Below, one piece after another: positions 10,041-18,894 of a stretch of 64,000 nucleotides of DNA. The notes under the pieces were generated by a model. The model worked only from the letters and a program-made list of their open reading frames with translations, made no database searches and had not been told where the DNA came from. Location: contig NZ_CP135918.1 in NCBI RefSeq assembly GCF_032393985.1, forward strand, positions 2,294,001 through 2,358,000, written 5' to 3'. The first letter of the stretch is position 1. Each line of letters starts with the position of its first letter. A program made the position numbers and the translations under genes. This DNA is from Fischerella sp. JS2 (GTDB taxonomy: Bacteria; Cyanobacteriota; Cyanobacteriia; Cyanobacteriales; Nostocaceae).

Positions 10041-11420
10041 ATGAAACTGCCCCCAGGACCAAAAACCCCCAGTTGGCTGCTGAATCTGCAATTCGAGGCT
10101 AACCCCTTTGGCTATATGGATGATATTTACAGACGCTATGGTGATATTGTCACGATCATGTCTGATTCTACACCAGTAGTCTATGTCAGTAATTCTTTAG
10201 GAATAAAGCAGATTTTCACTAACACCAAAGAGATCGCAGCTAGGGGTGTGTTGAATCAAGATTTTGCTTTAATGACAGGTCAGCAAGGAATACTTCAATT
10301 GGATGGCTTGCGCCACAAACATCGGCGCAAACTCTTAATGCCTGCTTTTCACGGTGCTAGGATGCAAGCCTACGGGCGACGTATCTGTGAACTGACAGAC
10401 AAAATCATGAATCAGCAGGCGATCGCGAAACCGTTTGTTGCCTACCGTACCATAGAAGATATTACTCTGCGGGTAGCCATAGAAGTTGTTTTAGGTTTAG
10501 AGGAGGGAGAGCTTTACAATAAGATAAAAAATTTATTTATTTCTATAGTCAGATATCCCCAATCTCCTTTATATGAGTTTTTCACAAAACTTCCCTTGGG
10601 GCGACGGGATTTAGGTCAGTGGAGTCCAAGGGGATACATGCTGCACCTGCGGCAAGAACTTTTTGATTTACTGGATGCAGAAGTTAAAAAGCGTCGTCAG
10701 CAAGCAGATCCTTCACGCACAAGCATTCTCAGTGATCTCATATTTGCCCGTGATGAAACAGGCGCAGCCATGAGCGATGAAGAAGTACGCGACTTGCTAC
10801 TGTCGCCCGTATTTGCTGCTCAGGATGCTTCTGCTACTGCGATCGCTTGGTCATTATACTGGATTCATCGACTGCCCCAAGTTTGCGATCAACTACTGCG
10901 GGAACTCGATAGCCTTGGTGAATCAAAAGATCCCATGAGCATTATTGAGCTACCCTACCTCAATGCTGTCTGCTACGAAGCTTTAAGAATTTACCCGACT
11001 CAATTATTTACATTTCCAAGATTGGTAGAGTCACCAGTTGAGGTGATGGGCTATGAGTTGAGTCCAGGTACAGTGCTAATTGGCAATATTTATTTAACCC
11101 ATCAACAAGAAAAATTATACCCATGCCCTAAGCAATTTCAACCAGAGCGTTTTCTAAACCAACAATTCTCTCCCTACGAATTTCTTCCCTTTGGCGGCGG
11201 TTCCCGTGTTTGTATCGGAGCAACTTTTGCCCTATTTGAAATGAAACTTGTCTTGGCAACGATTCTTTCACGCTATCAATTAGCACTGGTGAGTAAACAA
11301 CCAGAACGACCCAAGTATGGAAATTTGATTTGTTACCCTGCTAGTGGAGTCAAGATGGTCGTGCATGGTCGGCGTCAACACCAAGGACAATCAAAACCAT
11401 TTGTTGTTGGTTCAGTGTAG
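10041..11420 (+). CDS. Cytochrome P450, CYP110-like
   Basis: The 459-residue haem monooxygenase begins with the proline-rich MKLPPGPKTPS typical of cyanobacterial CYP110 proteins. ExxR is EALR (about 315). The haem loop is FGGGSRVCIG with Cys391 as thiolate ligand. The oxygen-activating I-helix segment, usually AGxETT, reads AAQDASAT: both canonical Thr positions are changed (Ala, Ser), which may alter proton delivery. No transmembrane anchor stands out, so it is probably soluble. It follows the NRPS on the same strand and is the likely hydroxylase or oxidative tailoring enzyme of the product. An IS1-family element is inserted 124 bases past its stop, separating it from the next gene. Confidence 0.93.
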   Translation: MKLPPGPKTPSWLLNLQFEANPFGYMDDIYRRYGDIVTIMSDSTPVVYVSNSLGIKQIFTNTKEIAARGVLNQDFALMTGQQGILQLDGLRHKHRRKLLMPAFHGARMQAYGRRICELTDKIMNQQAIAKPFVAYRTIEDITLRVAIEVVLGLEEGELYNKIKNLFISIVRYPQSPLYEFFTKLPLGRRDLGQWSPRGYMLHLRQELFDLLDAEVKKRRQQADPSRTSILSDLIFARDETGAAMSDEEVRDLLLSPVFAAQDASATAIAWSLYWIHRLPQVCDQLLRELDSLGESKDPMSIIELPYLNAVCYEALRIYPTQLFTFPRLVESPVEVMGYELSPGTVLIGNIYLTHQQEKLYPCPKQFQPERFLNQQFSPYEFLPFGGGSRVCIGATFALFEMKLVLATILSRYQLALVSKQPERPKYGNLICYPASGVKMVVHGRRQHQGQSKPFVVGSV

Positions 11421-11536
11421 CTCTAGAGTTGGTTTTTATTCAGTTGACATAGTTTTCGCTTACGTCGGAATTACTCAACATCTGAGTCCAAAAACTTTGC
11501 GCTCCTCCGCACTTACCTTTGCGTTACTCTGCGTTA

Positions 11537-11544
11537 AAAAATAT
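11537..11544. repeat. Target-site duplication AAAAATAT, left copy
   Basis: The eight bases AAAAATAT directly flank the element on this side and recur at 12301-12308 on the other side, as expected for IS1-family insertion. Confidence 0.8.
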
Positions 11545-11568
11545 GGCGTTGCTGAATAAAGGTATGTT

Positions 11569-11916
11569 TTAGGCAGGTAAGGGAACAGAACGATATTTGA
11601 GGTAGTGCAATAACAATCGAACAGAGTATCTCAGCATTTCCTCGGTTTTGGAATAACATAAAGTTTTACGATGAAGACGAGCCAAATAATGTCTAAGCCT
11701 TGTGTTTTCATTTTCGACTCGTGTCATGTAGGTCTTACTCACAATTTGGTCACCATCAGGAACAAAACAAGGGTAAACAGGGTATCCATCTGTGACGTAA
11801 AAATAACTCTGCCAACACTGGACAATGTTCCATAACTGTTGGAAAGTAGTCGAACTACGATCACCTAAAACCCAAGCAAGAATACCTTGAGTAAAGTGAT
11901 TTACCGCCGTCCACAA
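11569..11916 (-). CDS. IS1-family transposase catalytic part (InsB-like)
   Basis: The 115 residues visible here form the DDE half of an IS1 transposase (WTAVNHFTQGILAWVLGDRS near the start; YSKTEEMLRYSVRLLLHYL near the end). It has no good start of its own: the true product is a fusion with the upstream ORF, made by -1 slippage on a run of eight A, as in IS1. The protein is identical to the plus-strand copy at 30965-31312. Confidence 0.9.
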   Translation of the reverse strand: MWTAVNHFTQGILAWVLGDRSSTTFQQLWNIVQCWQSYFYVTDGYPVYPCFVPDGDQIVSKTYMTRVENENTRLRHYLARLHRKTLCYSKTEEMLRYSVRLLLHYLKYRSVPLPA

Positions 11917-12260
11917 CCAGATTTTATTTTTTTTGAACCAATAAATGTTTCTAATTCATCTAGTTCTCCCACCTGCGGAATTTCCTTTGAATTTGGTGTA
12001 TCCGCCAATTGTGTACCCACTCGTTTAACCCAATGAATAATGGTAGTATGATGAACGTTTTTCACCCTTTCAATTCCACGAAATCCCATACCATTGACGT
12101 ACATTTTTAGGCATTCTTGTTTGATTTCATCCGAGTAGCCCCTGGGTGGTTTATAGACATCAATGAATTGACGACCACAATCACAGCAAATGTGATTCTG
12201 TTTACCTCTTTTCTTTCCATTCTTACGGTTATGACAAGATCCACAGCGTGGACATTCCAT
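11901..12260 (-). CDS. IS1-family transposase DNA-binding part (InsA-like)
   Basis: The 119 residues have a zinc-finger-like N-terminus (CPRCGSCHNRKNGKK, then HICCDCGRQF) and a helix-turn-helix (GMGFRGIERVKNVHHTTIIHWVK), the standard layout of InsA. It overlaps the catalytic ORF by 16 bases in the -1 frame. Made alone, InsA is known in IS1 to bind the terminal repeats and repress transposition. Confidence 0.9.
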   Translation of the reverse strand: MECPRCGSCHNRKNGKKRGKQNHICCDCGRQFIDVYKPPRGYSDEIKQECLKMYVNGMGFRGIERVKNVHHTTIIHWVKRVGTQLADTPNSKEIPQVGELDELETFIGSKKIKSGCGRR

Positions 12261-12300
12261 GATTAATTGACCTCAATTCATACCGCTATTATGCAACGCC

Positions 12301-12308
12301 AAAAATAT
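12301..12308. repeat. Target-site duplication AAAAATAT, right copy
   Basis: It matches 11537-11544. The intact duplication shows this IS has not recombined with the second copy since insertion. Confidence 0.8.
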
Positions 12309-12404
12309 ATTATTCCGATGCCAACGGATTCGATATCCCAAATGTCATATTTCTAAATTTGTCCTTTCCAAGTTAAATATCCATTCATCATCAAGGTAAC
12401 GAAT

Positions 12405-13295
12405 ATGGTTCAAAGTAAAAAAGGCGCTGTAGTAATTACAGGAACATCCACAGGTCTCGGTCGAGCAACCGCACTCAAGCTTAGTGAACAAGGCTACCGC
12501 GTCTTCGCTGGAGTTCGTACAGAAAAAGATGCTGAATCGCTAAAACAAGCTGCATCTGGTGATTTAACACCAATCATCATGGATATCACAAAAGCAGATC
12601 AAATTAAATCCGCTTCACAATTTGTCTCACTGGCGGTTGGCGACGAAGGACTCATCGGACTAATTAATAACGCAGTTGCAGCAGTAGATGGGCCATTAGA
12701 ATGTGTAGCAATAGATGACGCAAGATGGCAATTTGAAGTCAATGTTATCGGTCAAATCGCAGTCACACAAGCATTCTTGCCCATGATCCGCAAAGCCAAA
12801 GGCCGAATCATCAACATCAGTGCGATTTGCGGCAGATTGGCTCTACCCTATAGAGGACTCTTATCTGCTTCCAAATTTGCACTGGAAGCTATCACAGATT
12901 CATTGCGAATGGAATTACGTTCTAGCGGCGTTGAGGTTCTTTCTATCTTACCAGGGGCAATAGTCACCCCAGAACAGGCTGACAAAGTAGAGGCAGGCTA
13001 TCAGAAAACATTAACAAATATGTCACCCGAAGCTAAAGCTATATATGGTAAAAATTACAGAATATATATGCAACGAGCAGTAGAGGGAAATCGCAACACA
13101 GGTTTATCAGTTGAAAAAGTGACAGATGTCATTTTAGAAGCCCTAGAAACTCCCAAACCGAAAAGACAATATTTCGTCGCAGAATCTCCTTGGCAACTCA
13201 AACTAAAAGCATCGTATAAAAGATTACTACCTTATCAATATTTTTACGATACCTTTTATTTTGATAATCTGCGAAAAGCATTGGGATTGGATTAA
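12405..13295 (+). CDS. Short-chain dehydrogenase/reductase fold protein lacking catalytic Ser and Tyr
   Basis: The 296-residue protein has the classical SDR cofactor loop TGTSTGLG (13-20) and conserved Asn113 (EVNVIG), and it aligns along its length with DHRS-type SDRs. The active site is not standard: the catalytic Ser is Ala140 (NISAICG), the Tyr of YxxxK is Leu153 (LSASK, Lys157 kept), and NNAG reads NNAV. It cannot act by normal SDR chemistry. It may bind NAD(P) without reducing a carbonyl, catalyse a non-redox step, or be a decaying enzyme. The frame is intact and codon use looks normal, which favours a retained role. It lies downstream of the P450, separated from it by the IS. Confidence 0.9.
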   Translation: MVQSKKGAVVITGTSTGLGRATALKLSEQGYRVFAGVRTEKDAESLKQAASGDLTPIIMDITKADQIKSASQFVSLAVGDEGLIGLINNAVAAVDGPLECVAIDDARWQFEVNVIGQIAVTQAFLPMIRKAKGRIINISAICGRLALPYRGLLSASKFALEAITDSLRMELRSSGVEVLSILPGAIVTPEQADKVEAGYQKTLTNMSPEAKAIYGKNYRIYMQRAVEGNRNTGLSVEKVTDVILEALETPKPKRQYFVAESPWQLKLKASYKRLLPYQYFYDTFYFDNLRKALGLD

Positions 13296-13491
13296 CGGCA
13301 TTTAGGGAGCGTTTATTTTTAAACGCAAAGGTTCGCAGAGGTTGACGCAAAGGAACGCAGAATGTAAATCAGAGTTACTTCGTTTTGTATTTATTGCCTC
13401 CTACCTTCTCCAATTACTCTCCCTACTAGAAAACTTTCTTGGCGTCATGGCGGTTCATTCCTCATCCCTACTTCGTGCAACCATAATAAAC

Positions 13492-14493
13492 ATGCAAACT
13501 CAACTCCTCACCACAGACTGTCGTTTTTGCTCACAAATTTCTAAAGCTAATGGAGAAGACCCAATTGGTACAGCAACTACTTGCGACCATTGGCTAATTA
13601 TGGAATTTCCCCAACCTTGGTCACAAAACCTTTTTCAGGAAGACCCAAGAATACAACCCTTAGTAGTTTTGTTCCAAGAGTTAATAGTCAAACATGGGGT
13701 TCAGGTCAAACCAATGTTGATTGCTTGCGAACGCGAGTACTCTCATCCTGGCTTCACCCGCGTGTTGTACTACTACCGCCCTGCTGAAATGTTTTCTCAG
13801 TTTGAGAAGCAAGAGTTTGTTGTCCCACAAGAGGAAGCAACTAATTTAGTAACGGCGATCCTCAAGCAGTTAATACAACAACCCAACGATGTATCAAAGT
13901 TTCACCAGTATCAGCAACAAACTGGTCACATTCGCGAACTTATGGTTTGCACCCATGCTCAAGTAGACCTTGCTTGCGGAAGATTTGGGACTCCCATATA
14001 TCGTCGATTACGCCAGGAATATGCACCTGCTTCCAATGGAAAGTTAAGGGTATGGCAAACGAATCACTTTGGTGGTCATCAGTTTGCCCCTACCCTAGTT
14101 GATTTACCCCAAGGGCATGTATGGGGACATTTAGAACCAGAAGTCCTGGATTTACTAGTAAAGCGAAATGATTCAGTTGCAAATTTACGTCAGTATTACC
14201 GAGGATGGACAGGTTTAACCAAACTTGGGCAAATAGCTGAACGCGAAATTTGGATGCAGTTAGGTTGGACTTGGCTGGATTACTTGAAAGCTGGCAAAGT
14301 GCTGGCGACAGGAGATGCTGATTGGGCAGAAGTACGTATTGATTACGCTGCTCCTGATGGTAGTGTATCAGGTGCTTATGAAGCCAGAGTAGAAGCTTGT
14401 GGTGAGGTCATGAGTGCATTCAACTCAGCCAAACAGATGCAGTTAGAAGCAGTGAAGCAATATCGTGTTAGCGGTTTAGTCAAGGTTGAGTAA
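13492..14493 (+). CDS. Sucrase/ferredoxin-like family protein, paralog 1
   Basis: About 333 residues from the Met at 13492. The frame is open further upstream (to 13342), but that part is encoded by a heptamer repeat and low-complexity DNA, and the paralog at 17383-18417 starts at the equivalent point, so the later start is preferred. Family markers are CRFCSQISKANGEDPIGTA near the N-terminus and a thioredoxin-like ferredoxin region CTHAQVDLACGRFG (about 155), followed by HFGGHQFAPTLVDLPQG. Family members are thought to bind a [2Fe-2S] cluster through Cys/His; the substrate is unknown. It ends nine bases before the MATE gene, so the two are co-transcribed. The pairing with siderophore genes suggests a role in iron or redox handling of the product. 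Confidence 0.85.
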   Translation: MQTQLLTTDCRFCSQISKANGEDPIGTATTCDHWLIMEFPQPWSQNLFQEDPRIQPLVVLFQELIVKHGVQVKPMLIACEREYSHPGFTRVLYYYRPAEMFSQFEKQEFVVPQEEATNLVTAILKQLIQQPNDVSKFHQYQQQTGHIRELMVCTHAQVDLACGRFGTPIYRRLRQEYAPASNGKLRVWQTNHFGGHQFAPTLVDLPQGHVWGHLEPEVLDLLVKRNDSVANLRQYYRGWTGLTKLGQIAEREIWMQLGWTWLDYLKAGKVLATGDADWAEVRIDYAAPDGSVSGAYEARVEACGEVMSAFNSAKQMQLEAVKQYRVSGLVKVE

Positions 14494-14502
14494 ACAGCAA
14501 AA

Positions 14503-15879
14503 ATGACTCTACAAAAACAATCTCAAGTCACAAACGAAATCCTCCAAGGCAATATATTTAAGCTGATGTTCAAGTTATCGATTCCTAGTGTTCTGGGAAT
14601 ATTGATGCTGAGCTTAAACACTTTTTTTGATGCTTTATTTGCAGGTCAATTTATTGGTACAAATGCCCTGGCAGGTATTTCACTAGCACTACCGCTCACA
14701 GGTATAGTAGATGGATTTGCTCTTTTAATTGGAGTAGGGTCTGCTTCTGTTCTCAGTCGAGCTATTGGTGCTGGAGATATCAAAACTCAATCCAAATTGT
14801 TTGGCAACTTGACGCTAATGGGTATTATTATCTCCTTTTTGATTACAATTATTGGGTATAGCTTTGGTAAAGAATTTATTGTATTCATGGGAGGAAGTGG
14901 TGAAGTTGCTGCTGCTGGCACAGAATATTTTAAAATTTATATACTAGGTTCAATCTTTTATATCCTAGCGTTATCTTCTAGCGAGATTATTAAAGCAGAA
15001 GGCAAAATTAGACTAGCGACTGGATTTGAGTTGATTTTTGTCCTGATTAACATCAGCTTAAATTCTATATTTATTACTGTCTTTCATTGGGGTATTGAAG
15101 GAATCGCGATCGCTACAGTTATGGCGATGGTTTTTTATAGTATTTTCAACTTCACTTATTTTCTTTCTGGTAAAAGTTCTACCCCGATTAATCTCAAAAA
15201 GTTAGCTATAGCAATAGATTTACTACCTGCAATATTTTCCGTAGGAATATCATCGCTACTTTTTCCAATCATGGGGTTTATTCAAAATTTTGTGGTTTAT
15301 CAATCAATTTCTCATTACGGAACAAATAACGATATTGCCTTTTTCGGAGCCACAGTCAGATTAACTTCATTTTTCCTCATTCCCTTGTACGGAATTGCAC
15401 AAGCCTTGCAACCGATAATTGGTATAAATTATGGAGCTAAAAATTATCATCGCCTCAAGAAAGCATACTTAACTTTTGCTGCAATGGGTGTTATTTTATT
15501 AATATTAATTTGGCTGCCTTTACAATTATCACCAAAAACATTTCTAGGGTTACTTTTGCCAGATGTGATTTTTACAAAAAATGATATATTCAATTTTAGA
15601 ATTCTCAGCCTATTAATACCAATTTGGCCTTTAGCAATTTTTGGTAACACTCTCTTTCAATCTATAGGTAAAGGTAAGATTGTCGTCACAGTAATTTTAT
15701 TAAGGAGTCTACTTTTATTTTTGCCATTTGTACTCATTCTGTCAAAAATATTAGGTTTAATTGGTATATACTATGGCATATTCTTGACAGAGTTTTTAGT
15801 TGGAATAATTGCTTTGATATTGATATGTTTAGAATTTAGAAGTTTCAGTCAAATAACAAACGAAAAATTAAGTTTATAA
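14503..15879 (+). CDS. MATE family multidrug/natural-product efflux protein
   Basis: The 458-residue polytopic membrane protein has about twelve hydrophobic segments arranged as two six-helix halves (GILMLSLNTFFDALFAGQFIG in the first; GIAQALQPIIGINYGA in the second). The motif VGSASVLSRAIGAGD is typical of MATE cation antiporters. It starts nine bases after the preceding gene. Set between tailoring genes and MbtH, it is the likely exporter or self-resistance pump for the cluster product, driven by Na+ or H+. Confidence 0.93.
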   Translation: MTLQKQSQVTNEILQGNIFKLMFKLSIPSVLGILMLSLNTFFDALFAGQFIGTNALAGISLALPLTGIVDGFALLIGVGSASVLSRAIGAGDIKTQSKLFGNLTLMGIIISFLITIIGYSFGKEFIVFMGGSGEVAAAGTEYFKIYILGSIFYILALSSSEIIKAEGKIRLATGFELIFVLINISLNSIFITVFHWGIEGIAIATVMAMVFYSIFNFTYFLSGKSSTPINLKKLAIAIDLLPAIFSVGISSLLFPIMGFIQNFVVYQSISHYGTNNDIAFFGATVRLTSFFLIPLYGIAQALQPIIGINYGAKNYHRLKKAYLTFAAMGVILLILIWLPLQLSPKTFLGLLLPDVIFTKNDIFNFRILSLLIPIWPLAIFGNTLFQSIGKGKIVVTVILLRSLLLFLPFVLILSKILGLIGIYYGIFLTEFLVGIIALILICLEFRSFSQITNEKLSL

Positions 15880-15882
15880 CTT

Positions 15883-15984
15883 TTGAATGGCAAGAGTTTG
15901 AACTACGTCAAAGTTCGATGCATTGCAGATATTGACCTAGCGACTTTAGAAGGTAAGGGATACTTGGAACCAGTAGAAGCGTGA
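15883..15984 (+). other. Short open frame after the MATE stop, possible gene remnant
   Basis: Directly after the MATE stop the same frame stays open from a TTG (15883) to a TGA at 15984. It encodes about 33 residues with an ordered look (NYVKVRCIADIDLATLEGKG). It has no ribosome-binding site of its own. It reads like the C-terminus of a larger protein that has lost its front, but I do not recognise the family. Confidence 0.25.
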
Positions 15985-16042
15985 AAGCTTGTACAGGTCT
16001 TAGGATTTGTAATTGCACTTTAGCGATAACAGGAGAAAAATT

Positions 16043-16267
16043 ATGTACCAAGACGACAAAGAAGACACGACAATTTATAAAGTTGTTGTCAATCACGAAG
16101 AACAGTATTCCATTTGGCCAAGTGATCGCGACAATCCCCTTGGTTGGACAAATGTTGGTAAAAGTGGTTCCAAACAAGAATGTCTGGATTACATCAAAGA
16201 AGTCTGGACTGACATGAGACCGCTCAGTCTCCGGCAAAAGATGGCGGAAAACGGACGTAACATTTAG
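16043..16267 (+). CDS. MbtH-like protein
   Basis: The 74-residue protein carries the family signature: [12 protein letters not shown], then [19 protein letters not shown]. MbtH proteins bind the A domain of NRPSs and are often needed for its folding or activity, so the likely partner is the module at 5593-9702. The start at 16043 is preferred over an upstream Met because AGGAG lies 8-12 bases before it. It follows the MATE gene by 163 bases and precedes an SDR on the same strand. Confidence 0.95.
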   Translation: MYQDDKEDTTIYKVVVNHEEQYSIWPSDRDNPLGWTNVGKSGSKQECLDYIKEVWTDMRPLSLRQKMAENGRNI

Positions 16268-16312
16268 TACTTGGTCAATTTCAAGAAGCTTCTTAGAAAT
16301 GGAGATTTACTC

Positions 16313-17188
16313 ATGGTAGCCTCGTCTGTTTCTCAGGCACGGGTATGGTTTATCACTGGTAGCTCAAGGGGTTTGGGTCGAGCGTTAGCAGAAACATTGC
16401 TTGATCAAGGTGAAAGAGTGGTACTCACAGCACGGAACCCACAACAGGTAGAAGATTTAGCAGCAAAGTATCCAGGTTGTGCATTAGCAGTGCGACTTGA
16501 TGTAACGAAACCCGAACAGGTGCGAGAAGCCGTAACACAAGCAATTGCTAATTTTGGACGCATTGATGTACTCGTCAACAATGCTGGATCTTCAACTGTG
16601 GGGACAATAGAAGAAGTTAGCGATGAGGCGGTTCGCCATCTGTTTGAAGCAAACTTTTTTGGTGTTTTAGAAACGCTCCGAGCTGTACTACCTCAGATGC
16701 GACAGCAACGCAGTGGACACATCCTCAATATTTCATCAATGCTTTGTTTTGCAGCTAGTGCTACCAATGGATTTTACTCTAGTAGCAAACTTGCACTAGA
16801 AGGAATTTCTGGAGCATTAGCTAATGAAGTTGCACCCTTCGGTATCAAAGTCACAATAGTTGAACCTGGTGCATTCCGTACAGATTTTATCACGCGTTCT
16901 ATTGTCGTAACTGACACTCACATTGAGGACTATAAGGCATCAATTGGTGATATACGTCAGCAGTTGCAGAATGCCGATCGCGATAAACTTGGTGATCCGA
17001 AGAAAGCAGCACTGGCAATGATTCAAGTAGTTGATAGCGATAATCCACCAATAAGATTGGCATTGGGAGCAGATGCAGTCGATCTTATTGATGGCGCACT
17101 GGAGTTTATCAAAGCAGAACTAGATGCTTGGAGGGAAGTTGCTGTCAATACTGCGTTTGAAGAAGCTTTGACATCCTCGGTAAAGTAA
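16313..17188 (+). CDS. Short-chain dehydrogenase/reductase, catalytically intact
   Basis: The protein has 291 residues from the Met at 16313, which is preceded by GGAGA; an upstream in-frame Met at 16271 would add an unconserved leader. It has the cofactor loop TGSSRGLG, the NNAG motif (VNNAGSS), Ser in NISSM and the catalytic YSSSK. It is therefore a normal NAD(P)-dependent oxidoreductase, unlike the SDR at 12405. The ending EPGAFRTDF matches a large bacterial SDR subgroup acting on varied alcohols/ketones. It sits at the 3' end of the MbtH-containing run and probably tailors the cluster product. Confidence 0.9.
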   Translation: MVASSVSQARVWFITGSSRGLGRALAETLLDQGERVVLTARNPQQVEDLAAKYPGCALAVRLDVTKPEQVREAVTQAIANFGRIDVLVNNAGSSTVGTIEEVSDEAVRHLFEANFFGVLETLRAVLPQMRQQRSGHILNISSMLCFAASATNGFYSSSKLALEGISGALANEVAPFGIKVTIVEPGAFRTDFITRSIVVTDTHIEDYKASIGDIRQQLQNADRDKLGDPKKAALAMIQVVDSDNPPIRLALGADAVDLIDGALEFIKAELDAWREVAVNTAFEEALTSSVK

Positions 17189-17205
17189 AATCCTATCGAA
17201 AGAAC

Positions 17206-17370
17206 ACGGTTGCACATTGATGGATTTTCGTGAGCATGAAGATGATGTTTTATGGAACGAACACCGATGAACACGGATGAACACCGATGTAGACTGATGG
17301 ATTTTCGTGATCATAAAGATTATGTTTTATGGAACGAACACAGATGCACACCAATACACACAGATGGATC
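17206..17370. repeat. Tandem duplicated heptamer-type repeat block
   Basis: Two copies of a ~75-base unit (tgatggattttcgtgagcat and tgatggattttcgtgatcat, each followed by gttttatggaacgaacac) are separated by strings of GAACACCGATG/GAACACGGATG. The block lies between convergent genes. The unit resembles the repeats at 5490 and 31371. Confidence 0.7.
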
Positions 17371-17382
17371 GTGAGTTTGCTG

Positions 17383-18417
17383 TTAATTTAATCCTCGTTG
17401 ACGTAGCGTTTCGGCAGGAGAATCATTGATCGCTGCTACTTTTACTAAGCGACTAACACGATACTGCTTGACTTTCTCTAACGGTTCGTTATCTCCTGAA
17501 TCAAAAGCGGTCATAACATGACCGCTTAGTTCTATCATTGCTTCATAGGCGCTGCTTGTAGTTCTATCATTGGTTGTGAAATCAATACGAACTTTAGCCC
17601 ATTCCTGATTAACTTCATCCATTGCCAATACTTGCCCCATTTTATGGTAATTAATCCAGTCCCAACCTTCTTGCATCCATATCTCCCGCTCTGCAATTTG
17701 CTCAAACTGGGATAAGCCACCCCAACCCCGGTAAAAAGGGTATAGTTTTGTGAGGGAACCATTGCGCTGCACAAGGGTATCCAATATTTCTAGCTGCAAA
17801 TGACCCCAGTAGGTTCCTTGTGGCATGTCTATGAGGGTGGGAGCAAACTGATGACCTCCAAAATGGCTGCATCGCCAGACACGCAGTTTTCCACCAGAAG
17901 CGTTGGCATACTCGGAACGTAGCTTTTGATAAATGGGATAGCCAAATCTGGCACAAGCAACATCAATATTCGCATGGGTACAAATCAATAATTCCCGGAT
18001 GTGGTTAGTATGTTGCCGATACTCTTCAAAAGATGGCAGTCTGTCTGGGTGTTTCAGTAAAGCCAATATTAATGAGCTAAACAAAGAATGGGGTACGATA
18101 AACTCGTGCTTCTCAAACTCTGCAAATAGCTTTGCTGGTCGGCGATAGTACAGTACACGCGTGTAACTAGGATGAGAGTACTCACGGTCTGGAGCAATGG
18201 TAAGCGGTCGGCCACGTTCCCAAACAATATGCAAAGCATCGAGAACTTCTTGGGATATTGGTTCAGGTTGTAGCCATATTTTTGCTGACCAGGGTTGTGC
18301 TGTCTCTAGAATTAGATAGTGTTCAAATGTCCCCGCAGAACCTATGGGATCTTCACCGTTAGTCTGGGAAATCACGGAGCAGAAACGGCAATTGCTAAGG
18401 GTTTGGTCAATTGTCAT
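17383..18417 (-). CDS. Sucrase/ferredoxin-like family protein, paralog 2
   Basis: The 344-residue protein aligns end to end with the protein at 13492: CRFCSVISQTNGEDPIGSA at the N-terminus, CTHANIDVACARFG in the middle, then HFGGHQFAPTLIDMPQGTYWGH and AEREIWMQEGWDW. The conserved Cys and His in these motifs are the presumed [2Fe-2S] ligands. It is transcribed away from the ABC exporter at 18895 and shares a 477-base divergent promoter region with it, containing a TTATTAGCATT motif also found before the TonB receptor. Shared iron-responsive control is therefore plausible. The enzymatic function is unknown. Confidence 0.85.
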   Translation of the reverse strand: MTIDQTLSNCRFCSVISQTNGEDPIGSAGTFEHYLILETAQPWSAKIWLQPEPISQEVLDALHIVWERGRPLTIAPDREYSHPSYTRVLYYRRPAKLFAEFEKHEFIVPHSLFSSLILALLKHPDRLPSFEEYRQHTNHIRELLICTHANIDVACARFGYPIYQKLRSEYANASGGKLRVWRCSHFGGHQFAPTLIDMPQGTYWGHLQLEILDTLVQRNGSLTKLYPFYRGWGGLSQFEQIAEREIWMQEGWDWINYHKMGQVLAMDEVNQEWAKVRIDFTTNDRTTSSAYEAMIELSGHVMTAFDSGDNEPLEKVKQYRVSRLVKVAAINDSPAETLRQRGLN

Positions 18418-18894
18418 AATTTACCTGTCAACAAGCAGTTGAGTAATTAATAATACAAACACCTGCGGGATAGGGAACTGTGAACAGAAAGAAACTTTAG
18501 CTGTGGGTTTAAAGCTTGAAACAGGGAACGGAGAATGAGATAATTTAGGGGATTTTCCGCTGCCTATTCCCTGTTAAAGTTCTTTTCGATAAATTGATAA
18601 GTTGTTTTTAGTAAGATAAGAATTTATTGAGATTTATTAGCATTAATCAGAGTATAATAAACTATCTCATATGTCAATTATTTTAGTCATATCATTAACC
18701 GTTTCAAGGTGTATAAAAATGTTGGTCAAAAATGCCTTTTTACTCTTTTAACTTTGTGTTCTCTGTGCCTAGTGCGGTTAGATAAATTACTTTTGAACCA
18801 CAGAAATCGCAGAGATCACACCAAAGGAAAGCCAAGATTTTTCGAGTCACCATACTTACTTATCAGTTTTACGCAATCATAAACAACTGTAGCA
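18418..18894. promoter_or_regulatory. Divergent intergenic region with TTATTAGCATT motif
   Basis: This is the region between the minus-strand ferredoxin-like gene and the plus-strand exporter. TTTATTAGCATTAA at 18633-18646 matches motifs upstream of the TonB receptor (24636-24684). Heptamer-type repeats fill 18750-18825. No gene is seen. Confidence 0.45.

Larger units (their letters stand above)
11545..12300 (-). mobile_element. IS1-family insertion sequence, copy 1 (756 bp)
   Basis: The termini are imperfect inverted repeats starting GGCGTTGC and both containing GGTATG about 20 bases in. The element carries two overlapping transposase ORFs on the minus strand and is flanked by 8-bp duplications. 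Length and encoded proteins equal copy 2 at 30581-31336. It lies between the P450 and the SDR gene and interrupts no ORF. Confidence 0.92.

Noticed and set aside
13342-13491. N-terminal extension of the first sucrase/ferredoxin-like protein
   Set aside because: The upstream frame is encoded by a dispersed repeat, and the paralog starts at the later Met.
15908-16237. Minus-strand 109-codon ORF
   Set aside because: It is antisense to MbtH and has no recognisable domain or ribosome-binding site.
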